The translations under genes and the position numbers were made by a program. The notes under the pieces are model-generated. The model worked only from the letters and a program-made list of their open reading frames with translations, searched no databases and was not told the origin of the DNA. Of a stretch of DNA of 64,000 bases, positions 1 through 9,791 are shown in pieces; the stretch's first letter is position 1; the number at the start of each line of letters is the position of its first letter. The DNA is taken from positions 62,001-126,000 of the forward strand of contig ONZQ02000013.1 in the NCBI GenBank assembly GCA_900312665.1, read 5' to 3'. The stretch comes from Cephalotrichum gorgonifer. Its lineage: Eukaryota > Ascomycota > Sordariomycetes > Microascales > Microascaceae.

Positions 1-814
1 CACCACCACTCCCTAAGTTTCCACTTTGAACCCTCGATACAGTGGAGAGAAATGCCTTGGCCCAAAAATTCACACCGAATATGCACATATCAATTCTGGC
101 ACGTGGCATTGCGTGGGCTTGCTAATCCCGAGTGCGCGCTGAGTAAGAACCACTGGCCTTGGTTCCATATAAGAATGGTCGTCGTAAGCCGTCCGAGGAG
201 AGGAGATGTTTTCCCGGTCCCGCGAATCCTAGGCATACATTCCCTTTGGGACATAAGTGATAACGCCCACTCATTCGTGGGAATCTAAAGAAGTGACCCA
301 AACATCGGCACCCTTCCGATTGATGATAAATACCACCGTTCCCGGTTAATACGTCCCTCCACACCACCTGACCCCGGTCATAGCCGCCGAATCTCCGAAT
401 AAATTGCTTGCAAAAGGTTCCCATTGCTACCCATCTAGACGTCTAAAGCTGCAATATTTGAAGAGCCCTGCCAGCAAATCCACCTATCATTCTTCCACCC
501 GTGGTGGTCTTCGCGCCCCAAAGAGCCCCAAAACAACGTGGACGGAAGCCACCCACGACGAACTACCTCCCCCCGATGTCACCACCCGGAAGTTCTTTGG
601 AAGTCTAACATCCCAGAGTGGTAACGATCGCCGGATTGATACGGAAGTGTGGTCGCAATTTCTACGCTAACGCTCTCCCCGGATTCCGGATATTATTGTC
701 CCTAACCAGTCGGGCGGGAAGAAGCGAAATTCCCCGCACCGATAGTCTCTACTTCCATCATCTATTAAATACCACCATATCCCTCCCCCGTCCCCGAGAC
801 GAAGCCTCTCCACG
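1..814. other. intergenic, no gene seen
   Basis: Only short overlapping open frames without family resemblance or convincing splice sites. The right end is the presumed promoter of the secreted-protein gene starting at 815. Confidence 0.6.
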
Positions 815-1671
815 ATGCAGATCCCACTTGGTCCTGCTCTCTCCGCTGTCGCCATGAAACCCAGCGCCACCACTGTGTCGTCAGCCCTATTGGGTGGGGC
901 GGCTTTTGCCAGCGCCGGGACTGTAGGGAATTGTATATCCCTCTCATACGCCGATGGTAAGTCTACTGGGCAGGCAGGCAGTAGTCCGAACTCCCCGGCG
1001 TGCGGGTATTGGGGGGCGGGAGGGTGAATACTGACCAAGGAACCGGAAATCTAGGTGGGATATACTGCCGTGAGAGCGTGCGTGGCGGTTGTCTTGCCGA
1101 CCTCGGCGACTTCCCTGCTAAGAAGTCATTCAGGTTAAACGGTATGTCATGGTATCCCTAACTCCTTGTCGAGCCGGGACGCCGCACTCCTCGCCCTCAT
1201 TTTTTCCCGGGCTATCGTCTTCCAAAATAGCTGACCCCGTCTGCCAAAGTCCTCTGGGCGGATGATATGAGCCTGCACCTCCTCGAACAGACGGGAACAA
1301 GCCGCACCTACATCCAGTACCAGGACAAGCTCTACCTCGACACTTCTCCCGGGGCTTTCCAGCCCCTGTCCTTTACCGCGGACAACAACACCCTGGCATC
1401 GGGCGAGACGTCGTGGGCTTGGACTGGCGCCGAAGGCTTCATCCTATGGTCCCCAACCGGGCGGTTGCGCGACTCGACGCCGCGCGGGGACGGCTCGATT
1501 ACGGGACAGGGGTTCGAGTTGGTTGAGGTGGAGGGGTACCCGGGGCTGAAGCAGGCGTACTGGAACCAGACGCTGTGGGAGGAGGTGTGGGCCGGGAGGG
1601 AGCAGGGAAAGTTCCTCTCCATCTGCTATGGGGATTATAAGCCCAAGATTATTCAGGGAGACCGTCCTTGA
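815..1671 (+). CDS. small secreted hypothetical protein, 3 exons
   Basis: Proposed exons are 815-956, 1055-1141 and 1250-1671, joined in frame to give about 216 aa. Donors are GTAAGT (957) and GTATGT (1142). The first acceptor is CTAG (ends 1054). The second is AAAG (ends 1249), 19 nt downstream of a CTGAC branch-like site; other nearby AGs break the frame. The N terminus has a signal-peptide-like stretch, best read from the second Met (residue 14, a Lys then a hydrophobic Ala/Leu/Gly-rich segment), so secretion is likely. The mature part has few cysteines and a Trp/Gly-rich C-terminal half (TSWAWTGAEGF). I do not recognise the family. A candidate extracellular or effector-like protein, but that is inference only. 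Confidence 0.6.
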
Positions 1672-2092
1672 GATGAATCTGAAGACTTATCCTTTTACGC
1701 TTTTTGTATCTTCTTTCTCTCCCGTCTTCTGAATGGTCACGCTCTCAGCTTTTGTCCTAGTGTGGTAGCAATGGGGAGATATTTTGGAGTGAAAGTCTTG
1801 CTATCACCATCGTCATGCCGACCATGAGCCCTCCAATTTCGGGTTTTACTAACAGCCTATCTATTCCAGTGGTTCCAGTGGGTTTGGAGAATTCATGGTC
1901 ACAGCAATTCACCCGAGGCATCCATGCCTTGTAACCAAAACAATACAAACTTCTTCCCCAGAGTTTCCATTGTCCCTTCGTCCCTCTCCCACCACCCTCT
2001 GGAACCTTCCATTTTAGATCCGCACCCTTACTCCTGTTTATTGCATAGCACTCACCTATCACGCCTTCATGGGAAAGAAGCCCCATTCTAAG
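1672..2092. other. intergenic
   Basis: 3' region of the secreted-protein gene and 5' region of the ABC-domain gene. I looked for transmembrane-encoding sequence that would complete an ABC transporter and found none. Confidence 0.6.
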
Positions 2093-3061
2093 ATGGCTAC
2101 TCAACCGACAGCGGACCAGAGCTCATCCGGAGACGAGTCGGTCACCTCCACCAGACAAGATCCCGAGGACCACCAAGCCGAAGGTGGCACCGCTCAGTAT
2201 GATGACACAACTACCGCCCGCGCTCCCCGACCCACTGTCCGACTTGCCGATCAAGAAACCCAAGACGCGTCTGGAGACGATACCGCCACCCCATCCAAGG
2301 AACGCGGCCCCGTGGACCTCAAGGTCCGCGATGGAGTGATCCAGTTCACCAACGTCACCTTCTCCCACACGCGATCCAACCGTCCCCCTACCCTCCGAAA
2401 CATCTCTTTCCGAATCGAGGCGGGCCAGAACGTCGTCTTCGTCGGTAACGGCGGCACGGGGAAGACGACCCTCATCAAGCTCCTCATGGGCATGCACGAG
2501 GGCTACACCGGCACCATCACCGTCGACGGGCAGGACGTCAGCGCCGTGACCCAGGAGAGCCGGATCCAGCAGATCAGCGTGGCGCCGCAGAGCGTGGTGC
2601 TCCTCGACGCCTCGATCCTCGACAACGTCCGATACGGCCTCAACGCCACGCGCGAGCAGTGCGAGGCCGTCTGCCGCGCTGTCTGCCTGCACGACCGCAT
2701 CATGAGCCTCCGCAGGGGCTACGACGAGATTCTGGGCGCCGAGGGCGTCCAGTGCACGGAAGCGGACGCGCAGAAGCTCGGGATCGCGAGGGTCCTGCTC
2801 ACCGACAACAAGATCGTCGTCTTCGACGAAGCCATGAGCGTGCTTGATCGCCAGACCGAGTGCCGCATCATGAGGCATGTCCGAGAGTGGTGCGCCGGCC
2901 GCACCGTCATCACCATTGCGCACAGGCTCGGGACCGTCACCCTCGCCGACATGATTTACGTTCTTTGGGATGGGGAGATCGTGGAGCAGGGCACGCATGG
3001 TCAGCTCATGGCCAAGAATGGAACTTACTGCGAGCTTTGGGGCCATAGGGGCGCCATTTGA
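2093..3061 (+). CDS. stand-alone ABC ATPase domain with degenerate signature
   Basis: A single-exon protein of 322 aa. The first 75 or so residues are hydrophilic and Ser/Thr/Asp-rich; the rest is one ABC nucleotide-binding domain of the ABCB/Atm1-like type. Visible motifs: Walker A GNGGTGKTT (about 118-126), Q-loop VAPQ, Walker B with catalytic Glu (VVFDEA, about 241-246) and H-loop IAHR (about 277). Where LSGGQ should stand the protein reads QCTEADAQKLGIAR, so the ABC signature is lost while the residues that bind and hydrolyse ATP within the same subunit remain. No transmembrane segments are encoded here or just upstream. An in-frame ATG at 2069 would add 8 residues, but its context (T at -3) is weaker than at 2093 (A at -3, G at +4). 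Either a remnant of a half-transporter or a soluble, possibly regulatory, NBD. Confidence 0.8.
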   Translation: MATQPTADQSSSGDESVTSTRQDPEDHQAEGGTAQYDDTTTARAPRPTVRLADQETQDASGDDTATPSKERGPVDLKVRDGVIQFTNVTFSHTRSNRPPTLRNISFRIEAGQNVVFVGNGGTGKTTLIKLLMGMHEGYTGTITVDGQDVSAVTQESRIQQISVAPQSVVLLDASILDNVRYGLNATREQCEAVCRAVCLHDRIMSLRRGYDEILGAEGVQCTEADAQKLGIARVLLTDNKIVVFDEAMSVLDRQTECRIMRHVREWCAGRTVITIAHRLGTVTLADMIYVLWDGEIVEQGTHGQLMAKNGTYCELWGHRGAI

Positions 3062-3610
3062 ACTTCCTTGTAAGACGATGGGAGGGGTGCTCATTTCAGA
3101 GAGGGATGCGCCGGGGGTGCTAGAGATGGGTATGTCTTTATGGGCAAAGTTTTATTAACTTACTCGACGGATACGGTTTTGCCTTCCCAGTGGGTGGTGA
3201 GGTCCTTGGTTTTCGTCAAGTTTCTTTCTGTGACATACCTCTCCGTTTCTGCATTACTCGTAATACTAGCCCTCTAGCACCTCTGATCAAATCTCGGTGA
3301 TCTATAGACACTAGCCTGTCCAGGCTGATAAAGGGCATAGTTGTACAAAATAAGGAGGTGTTTCTGCACTTTGTGAATATGAGCCACAGAACACGAGGGA
3401 AGTAGAATTATACAATGGAGTATATTGCGTAACAACTCCACCTCACACCTACAACCTATAGCTGAACTTTGTTATCGCCCTAAGCAAAAGTCGGCCTATC
3501 TTCCGGGATCCAGCATCCCAAGACATCTAGCTAAACAACTCACAATAGGAAACTACCTATAACGGTCTCATTTGGCGATGATACATACTCTGTCTCCGAA
3601 ATTTAAGCAT
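3062..3610. other. intergenic between convergent genes
   Basis: Shared 3' flank of the ABC-domain gene (plus) and the DUF2855 gene (minus). AT-richer than the genes; no further coding sequence seen. Confidence 0.6.
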
Positions 3611-4852
3611 CTACTCCAGCGATATGTAGCCTACTATACCAACATTGGGTGGGACGTTGCCCGAGCATAAGTCATCCCACGCCCCCTTGACGCCCTGGTC
3701 CCCCTCGACCCCGCTCAGCTCCCTCAATTCTAACCGGCCAAGGCCTTCTTCCTCGTAACATCTCACCCAATCCTCGTCCAGCGAGCGGAAGAACTTTTCC
3801 GGGCCCAACGTCTCCATGGCACGATCACGCAGCCCGCTGGCGTTGAGCTGCACCTTGCCTAGCGTCTTGTGAAGCACAGCATGCGCCTGTATCTCCTCGT
3901 CAGAATATACCTTGGCCTCGTGGCCAACGGCAATAACAGTTACGCTAGCCGCGATCTTTCCCGCATCCGAAGCGAGCGACTCGATCACGGGGTCGGCGGC
4001 CCCAAAGTCGACGATGACCACGCGCGCCGGCTTGAACCCTGCAACCCACTCCATCGCGCCAGGGTCGCCGTACCGTCCTGACTTGATCGGGAAGGCACAG
4101 TCGGAAAATCGCGGTAATACTTGGGGCGCCGACGTCAGCTGCAGTAGCGCCAGCGGCCCCCCGGCGGCGGCGTCGCGGTCGCGTGCGAGGGCCCACGAGA
4201 AACTGCGGCCAGTCTTGCTCGACGCAGATGCGTTGATGACCACAGCGGAGGAGAGGTCGGCATCTTCCTCCGACCACGGCGCCTCGACGCCCAGGGGATG
4301 GACCCCAGGCTTGGAAAACACGGTGCGGTTGAGAAGATAGGGCCCCGTCCAGAGCGGCTTGCAGAGGGCGGCCATTTTCATGGCTAAGTCATCGCCGGGC
4401 TCGACCTGCTCGTAGCGGTTATATAACGTCATAAGCTGGCTGCGGTGCGGGCTGGTCTCGACCCAGTGCCCTGACGGCTGAGACGGGCGGAGCTGGAGGT
4501 CGACGGCGTGGGATGAGGCTGGCCAGAACCCCCAGAGGAGAGAACCGGCCTCGATGGAATCGATGGTGCTATCGACGACACGGCCGTATCCCCAGGCGGG
4601 CACTATCCCCCACTCGCCATTGTCGTTGTAGGGTGCAGGGGCTGAGTCCGGCACGGGGTACGTGTCCCACCAGTGCAGGAAGGCTCCGGCGCGGGCGTAG
4701 CTGAGATTGTTGGACGTGAGGGCCATCAGCCCCGTCCGGACACGAATAGAGGATTCTGCCAGCTTGCCGGCCGAGGCTTGACCTTCGTCGAGCCGGCAGA
4801 CCTCATGACGGGTATTGTCCCGCTTCGATACCACGTGAATAACAGCAGCCAT
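3611..4852 (-). CDS. DUF2855 family protein
   Basis: Uninterrupted 413-aa frame starting at an ATG in good context. The sequence follows the DUF2855 pattern: an early hydrophobic/aromatic segment with LHWWDTYPVP, then WGIVPAWGYGRVVDS, the stretch CKPLWTGPYLLNRTVF, and the loop INASASSKTGRS (about 207-216), where this family has its conserved Ser-Ala-Ser-Ser-Lys-Thr motif. The family is distantly like the Rossmann half of medium-chain dehydrogenases/reductases, but no substrate is established. The length is usual for fungal members. Convergent with the ABC-domain gene and not obviously part of an operon-like group. I am confident of the family, not of a function. Confidence 0.8.
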   Translation of the reverse strand: MAAVIHVVSKRDNTRHEVCRLDEGQASAGKLAESSIRVRTGLMALTSNNLSYARAGAFLHWWDTYPVPDSAPAPYNDNGEWGIVPAWGYGRVVDSTIDSIEAGSLLWGFWPASSHAVDLQLRPSQPSGHWVETSPHRSQLMTLYNRYEQVEPGDDLAMKMAALCKPLWTGPYLLNRTVFSKPGVHPLGVEAPWSEEDADLSSAVVINASASSKTGRSFSWALARDRDAAAGGPLALLQLTSAPQVLPRFSDCAFPIKSGRYGDPGAMEWVAGFKPARVVIVDFGAADPVIESLASDAGKIAASVTVIAVGHEAKVYSDEEIQAHAVLHKTLGKVQLNASGLRDRAMETLGPEKFFRSLDEDWVRCYEEEGLGRLELRELSGVEGDQGVKGAWDDLCSGNVPPNVGIVGYISLE

Positions 4853-5497
4853 GTTGCGCTACTAGAAAGATGATCCACCCGAAGTCGATTCACAGGTTAA
4901 ATATGAATAGGAGTGACTGAGTAGACGGAGTTTCTTTGTTTTCCTTTGCCTGTTATTGTTAGTCTTTGTCTCTTGCATTCCTGATTCTCATCCGGCGTTG
5001 CCGTTGCCGTGTCTGACTCCCATATATTTCACGTGATACGTGATCCTACGTGATGCCAACCAATTGGGATGCCAGTCTTTTTTCAGGCACTTCTCCACAA
5101 CCACTCCTCCTATATCATACATTACTTGGCTGCGATCTAGGTGTTCCCAAAACATACCATGTTGGGAGAGGTGCATATATATATGGGTATTTTCTTAGAG
5201 CTCTTGACACTAACATCTAATATTCAAGCCCCGTCCACCATAATCACTCGTGAGTTTGCACTTAAATGAAGGCTCCAGATGCTGGAATATTGATGTGGCA
5301 ATAGTTCTATATTATCACTATAGTTTTTGGACTACCTTTGTCAATAAAACAATCCATGCAGACTTTTATCATTTTATGCCGTATCATGACAAACGACCTG
5401 TCTGTCTAAGAGACCGAAGACTAAGACGCCATATACTCTCCATTCGACGCCCCCGATACACTAAACCCTGATGAAGCTCTACCAAAGCGGTGTCTCA
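4853..5497. other. intergenic
   Basis: Promoter side of the DUF2855 gene and 3' flank of the Cys-rich gene. AT-rich, no gene seen. Confidence 0.6.
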
Positions 5498-6211
5498 CTA
5501 GCACCCCCCCTCATCCTCGGAAGGATTATCAGGACTCTGCATCTCCAGCCCAGAAACAGCCCGTCCTCCCTCAAGCCCACCGTGACAGACCATCCACTTC
5601 GCATACGCGAACTTCCCCATTATCCCCGCCCGTGCCCTGGCTAGCTCCATCTTCTCCCCCTGCAGCCTCGAGAGCTCCTTCACCAGCGGGCACTCGCGAA
5701 AATAGCAACACCCGTGCTCCCTAATATGCGCCCAGCTCTTCTCTCGGATGGCGTCGCGGACCCTGGCCGTGACCTTCTTGAGATCCCTGATCACCTCCCC
5801 GGCCTCGGTGAGGATCTGCAGGGCGTACCTCCACTCCGGGCTCTCGTAAGGGACGGGCTCGACACGTGGGTAGAAGAATTTGTCAGCAGGCGGAGATTGG
5901 AATGTCCAGTCGAGGACGGGGAGGGGGCGCCACTGGACGCCTGGCCTTCCCACCCTGTTGTAGAGGTGGAACTGAACTGGTTCGTCACACAGGTATCGGA
6001 CGGTGCATGGGCGGAAGGATGTCGTGACTACACAACAGCCATGGCTAGGACACCGCATAGCGGAGGGGATGTTACTGAAGAAAGTGTTTCGGCTTCCGGT
6101 GTCACAACAGGGGCTAGGGTCGGCGTAGCCGTTGACTATTTCGCCGTACCCATCATTTATGACGGGGCGGGCGTCGCACTCAAGGGAGTGTGTGATAACG
6201 GAGTAACACAT
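5498..6211 (-). CDS. conserved-type fungal Cys-rich hypothetical protein ('MC' N terminus)
   Basis: Single-exon 237-aa frame from a real ATG. It begins MCYSVITHSLEC, a short N-terminal Cys/His pattern seen in a broad group of uncharacterised fungal proteins. About 14 cysteines lie mainly in the first 80 residues (SPCCDTGSRNTFF; RCPSHGCCVV), with another CC/C group near 168-175 (EHGCCYFRECPL), so a metal site is possible. The middle is Pro/Arg-rich and the last third looks helical and charged. No signal peptide or membrane segment. A smaller protein with a similar opening is encoded at 36672. Function unknown. Confidence 0.65.
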   Translation of the reverse strand: MCYSVITHSLECDARPVINDGYGEIVNGYADPSPCCDTGSRNTFFSNIPSAMRCPSHGCCVVTTSFRPCTVRYLCDEPVQFHLYNRVGRPGVQWRPLPVLDWTFQSPPADKFFYPRVEPVPYESPEWRYALQILTEAGEVIRDLKKVTARVRDAIREKSWAHIREHGCCYFRECPLVKELSRLQGEKMELARARAGIMGKFAYAKWMVCHGGLEGGRAVSGLEMQSPDNPSEDEGGC

Positions 6212-6914
6212 TGTGTATGGCGGGTGCTGTGAGAAAGAGTGATGCTAGTGCAAGCGCCCTGCGAAAAGAGAATCTTCACTCCAAATACTAAACCGAAATC
6301 GAATCAGTCGAGGTGTTTGGTTAGCTTTGCTACTGTGTTTCCGTGACCTGATAGGAGATTGGTGCAAGAGAGGAGAGGATGCCCAGTCCTATGTTCTTCA
6401 TAATATATTGAGGCCAGGAGAACCTTACAAAGGGTTATTGACAACGCCTTCGAGGTAAAACACACGACCGATTCTTTTAAGAACTGAATTGCCTCTTTAT
6501 TTCCATGACGAGATTGAAGACTTCCTCAACAAGCCTGGGTCTAAACAGTGCAGTGTCTGCTTTGTTAACCTGGGACTGGCAATGAAGGGCGTCATTCTAG
6601 GCCCTTTATTACAATAACTTTTTGAAAAGAAAGAAATGAATCTGAATTACGAGGCTGAGGATAAGGACAAAGGAGGTATATCATTATTTCGTACCAAAGC
6701 AAATTACATGAACACAAACGAAAAAGGTCGAATCACCCCTGCTCGACCTACACCCTGGCCTGATCATAGTCGAAAATGGCTACGCGAACACCTGCGAGGA
6801 TCCAACACTCTAGCTTGCAGACTAATACGCGGACGCTGGCATGGGTATGTAAACTCTAAAGTAACGCTAGGTTTGGCGCCAATAACTGCCCAAGAAACCA
6901 TTTCTACCACCACA
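6212..6914. other. intergenic
   Basis: Short open frames only. Promoter side of the Cys-rich gene and 3' flank of the P-loop ATPase gene. Confidence 0.6.
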
Positions 6915-8513
6915 TTATGTCGCCATTATAGTCCCCCCACCATCCGTGGTAATACGTTCCCGGATAAGAATCTTGAGGACCTCATGCCCAAGACGCCTGA
7001 CCCTCATGTCGGCAACACCACCCGAAGCCCCAGCTCCCTTTTCCACCGCCAGACTCACCGCAGCGTTGGGGGCGAACATCAGGGCCTCCCCGACGCGTAG
7101 CTTCACGATCCTGTCGAAGTGATCCGCCACTTCTACACCTGCCTTCTTCCCAGAGCGTCGCTCCTCGACCCCACCGGCCAGGTGGTCTCTCAGCGCCTTC
7201 ATCCAGGCCGGTGACGAGAAACGGTGCACGATCGTAACCGAGCATAAATCGAGTAGCTTCGGGGATACGGTCGGCTCCTGAGTGGATATCACAACGCGGA
7301 GGCCTAGGTGGCGCTGTAGTCGGATCGTGGCTAGCAGGGAGTTGGTGAGCGTACCCGCGGCTCCGGAATCGTCCGACGTCATATACTTGTGCGCCTCATC
7401 GAGTGCGACGACGCGGCCAATGGGCGGAGGAACATCAGCAGACAGGGGATTCGACCCCGACTGCCCTTTCTCGAGGAAAAGAGAGAGGCAGATGTTGAAT
7501 AGCGAACACGCCATATCTGCCGTCACGCACGGGCACGATAGATCCACGATCGTCAGCTGTCCCGGGACGGGCTGCCAGTCTGTTCCAGCGCGGCGCTTCT
7601 TATCTCCAAGCACCCCACCGGCTCCTTTCTTGACCATGAAGCTCTCGAGGGTGTCGAGTCGCTGGTTGAGGGGGACCAGCTGGTGGTCCGTGAGGTCCTC
7701 CTGGCCGATCCTTCGTCTAAATTCGGCGTATTTGAAGGGTTGGATGTGGTCGCCCTGCTGCTGCGCGATTCGCATGTCGCGAAGAATCCGCTGTATCACA
7801 TGGACGTAGAGTGGCACGTTGCCCTCCCCGACAGCCATGAGATCCATCATCCGCTTCGTGTTTAGATCTTCCTCCCTGAGCAGGAGCATCTCGACGGAGA
7901 CCTGCGGGATGTTCTTGTACGTCTCCTGTATCACCCTAACGTTCGTTGGCGCACAGAGGATACGGACTGTAGCCTTCGAGTTGGAGGCGAGAAACGCCGC
8001 CTCGCATGGTGCCCCACCCGTCTCGGAGATGAATGTGTCATAGTGGAACACGAGGCCCGCCAGGGGCGTGCTAAGTTTGCTGACGTCGGAGGGTATCAGG
8101 CAGCCCTCGAGGACGCAGGATAACGTGTGGCTCTTCCCCGAGCCCTGGCTCCCACAGATAAAGATGCTGCATGGCGCAGAGACGTTGTAGAAGACCCGCG
8201 TGTCACCTCCCCTGGCGTCGGTCTCAGTGCCGATCTCGCGGCCCAGGAGGGAGTGCTGCGGGAATAGGGGATCGCGGTGCCGCTTTCCGCGGGAGAGACG
8301 GTCCCTGGCGTTTACTTCCTTGGCGTATAGGTGAACGGGGGCGGTGAAAACTGGAGAAAGAGCGGTCTCCTTTCTATTGTCATCGTCCGGACTTCGCGTC
8401 AGGTACGTCAAGTGCCGCCTGAGCTCGAGGTCATCCTCGTCTTCGCTGTCGCTCCTCGTTGAGCTCCCGGATACAGACGACCCTGAGGATGACGATGAGT
8501 CTGTGGATGACAT
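6915..8513 (-). CDS. HerA/FtsK-superfamily-like P-loop ATPase
   Basis: About 532 aa from the ATG at 8513. The frame stays open upstream to about 8660, but no ATG is present there, so an upstream exon cannot be excluded. The first 45 residues are Ser/Asp/Glu-rich. Walker A is GSQGSGKSHT (121-130); Walker B is VVALDEAHKYM (368-378). After it comes the ISTQEPT element (409-415) followed by IVHRFSSPAWMKALRDHL, which matches the conserved strand-Gln-Pro and 'hR' segments of HerA/FtsK-type ATPases rather than kinesins, STAND or AAA+ proteins. Such enzymes are ring-forming DNA or protein pumps in prokaryotes. The fungal homologues are uncharacterised. It has no recognisable nuclease or membrane partner beside it. 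Family assignment is good; biological role unknown. Confidence 0.7.
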   Translation of the reverse strand: MSSTDSSSSSGSSVSGSSTRSDSEDEDDLELRRHLTYLTRSPDDDNRKETALSPVFTAPVHLYAKEVNARDRLSRGKRHRDPLFPQHSLLGREIGTETDARGGDTRVFYNVSAPCSIFICGSQGSGKSHTLSCVLEGCLIPSDVSKLSTPLAGLVFHYDTFISETGGAPCEAAFLASNSKATVRILCAPTNVRVIQETYKNIPQVSVEMLLLREEDLNTKRMMDLMAVGEGNVPLYVHVIQRILRDMRIAQQQGDHIQPFKYAEFRRRIGQEDLTDHQLVPLNQRLDTLESFMVKKGAGGVLGDKKRRAGTDWQPVPGQLTIVDLSCPCVTADMACSLFNICLSLFLEKGQSGSNPLSADVPPPIGRVVALDEAHKYMTSDDSGAAGTLTNSLLATIRLQRHLGLRVVISTQEPTVSPKLLDLCSVTIVHRFSSPAWMKALRDHLAGGVEERRSGKKAGVEVADHFDRIVKLRVGEALMFAPNAAVSLAVEKGAGASGGVADMRVRRLGHEVLKILIRERITTDGGGTIMAT

Positions 8514-9791
8514 GGCCAGGTGTATTGGATGGAGAGAGAGGTGGTCTTCAGGCAGACGAATGGTTGAAATCTTGGGGTCCACGAAGTGGATGTCATCTGC
8601 CCCAAATACATGGAAACTGGAGTGGTATAAGTTGAAATTCCCCAACCTATCGATAGACAAACTAAAGCTTAAATAGCTTCACACAAACATGGAATGACCG
8701 AGACGGAGGCTTGCATCTGTATCGCTGGAAATCCCAAAGATAGAGTTTGAGGGCTGGTTAAGCGGCCGCGTTAGTGCAGGATGTTGCGATTGCACCAAGA
8801 TCTCGCTAGAGAGAAGGGACTTTCAGAATGCTCAGTCAGGCAGGATATGGCACCTTTCCCAGAGGGGGCCGTCTTTCCCTCTCCGCTCTATGAGGCCTTC
8901 TCGTTTGCTCTTTGCTCACGGAACTCTCCTCACAAATATTTTCTATTGATAATCACGTGCCTGGCCCACACCGCATCCTCTCATGTTCCCAGCTGGTCGG
9001 CGCTACTTAAGCTCGACGTTCCGATGCATTGTCTTTACGCTCTTTTGACCAACTAGTTCCACGATGGGAATATAATTCTCATTAGAGCCCTGGAGTGATT
9101 CGCCGGGGGCGGAGCAAGATACCCTACCTCCTGCTAATTTTCTGATATGAAGCTATTATCACTTAGACCCAGCATGACTCCCTGGAGTTAGACCGTGGGG
9201 ACCTTGATAGTTGAGGAACACATGATGGATAACTCGGAGCTCATTACATATGACAGGGGGTTTGAAATAAATGGTGCCAATCCTCGCGGTCGTTGTGGGG
9301 CCGTGCTGTGGCGGAGATACCGTACAATTGAAGGAAGTATATTGATGGTTCGGGAGTCTAGCGACTTGGCGACTCAGAGCGAGTGAGAGTCTGTCTCAGC
9401 TGGCGAATAAGGGTAAGGAGTCATTATTTCCCCCTGCGATCGCCGATGGCATACTACAGGGCCCAAGGGCCGTTCCAGTCATTCTTGCTCGATGGCAGGG
9501 ACGACTTCTGCACATGGTCACTGAGGGTAAACGATACTGACTGCAGGAGCCAAGATTTGTCTTGGTGGCATCGGACGGTTAAGATGAGTTTTTGAGGTGG
9601 CAGGACTGGTTGTCATATTACATCTTCAACGCTAAATTACATACAAGGTAAAGAGCATCTTGTAGCTCTCAAAAAGTGGGGAGGTGTTATACAAAATATC
9701 CGCGGCACGCCGGCCGCACCCTCGATTTGCGTTGCGAAGTCGGCGACTGTAATCGCTGCTGAGACAACGGGTATCGTGGTCTCACACGCGT
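8514..9791. other. intergenic
   Basis: Possible 5' leader of the P-loop ATPase gene (8514-8660 is open in frame), then about 1.1 kb without a supported gene. Confidence 0.55.

Noticed and set aside
2123..3094. 323-codon frame antisense to the ABC-domain gene
   Set aside because: Mirror of a GC-rich coding sequence; no family resemblance.
8514..8660. 49-residue N-terminal extension of the HerA-like ATPase
   Set aside because: No ATG in this open stretch; needs an upstream exon I could not identify.
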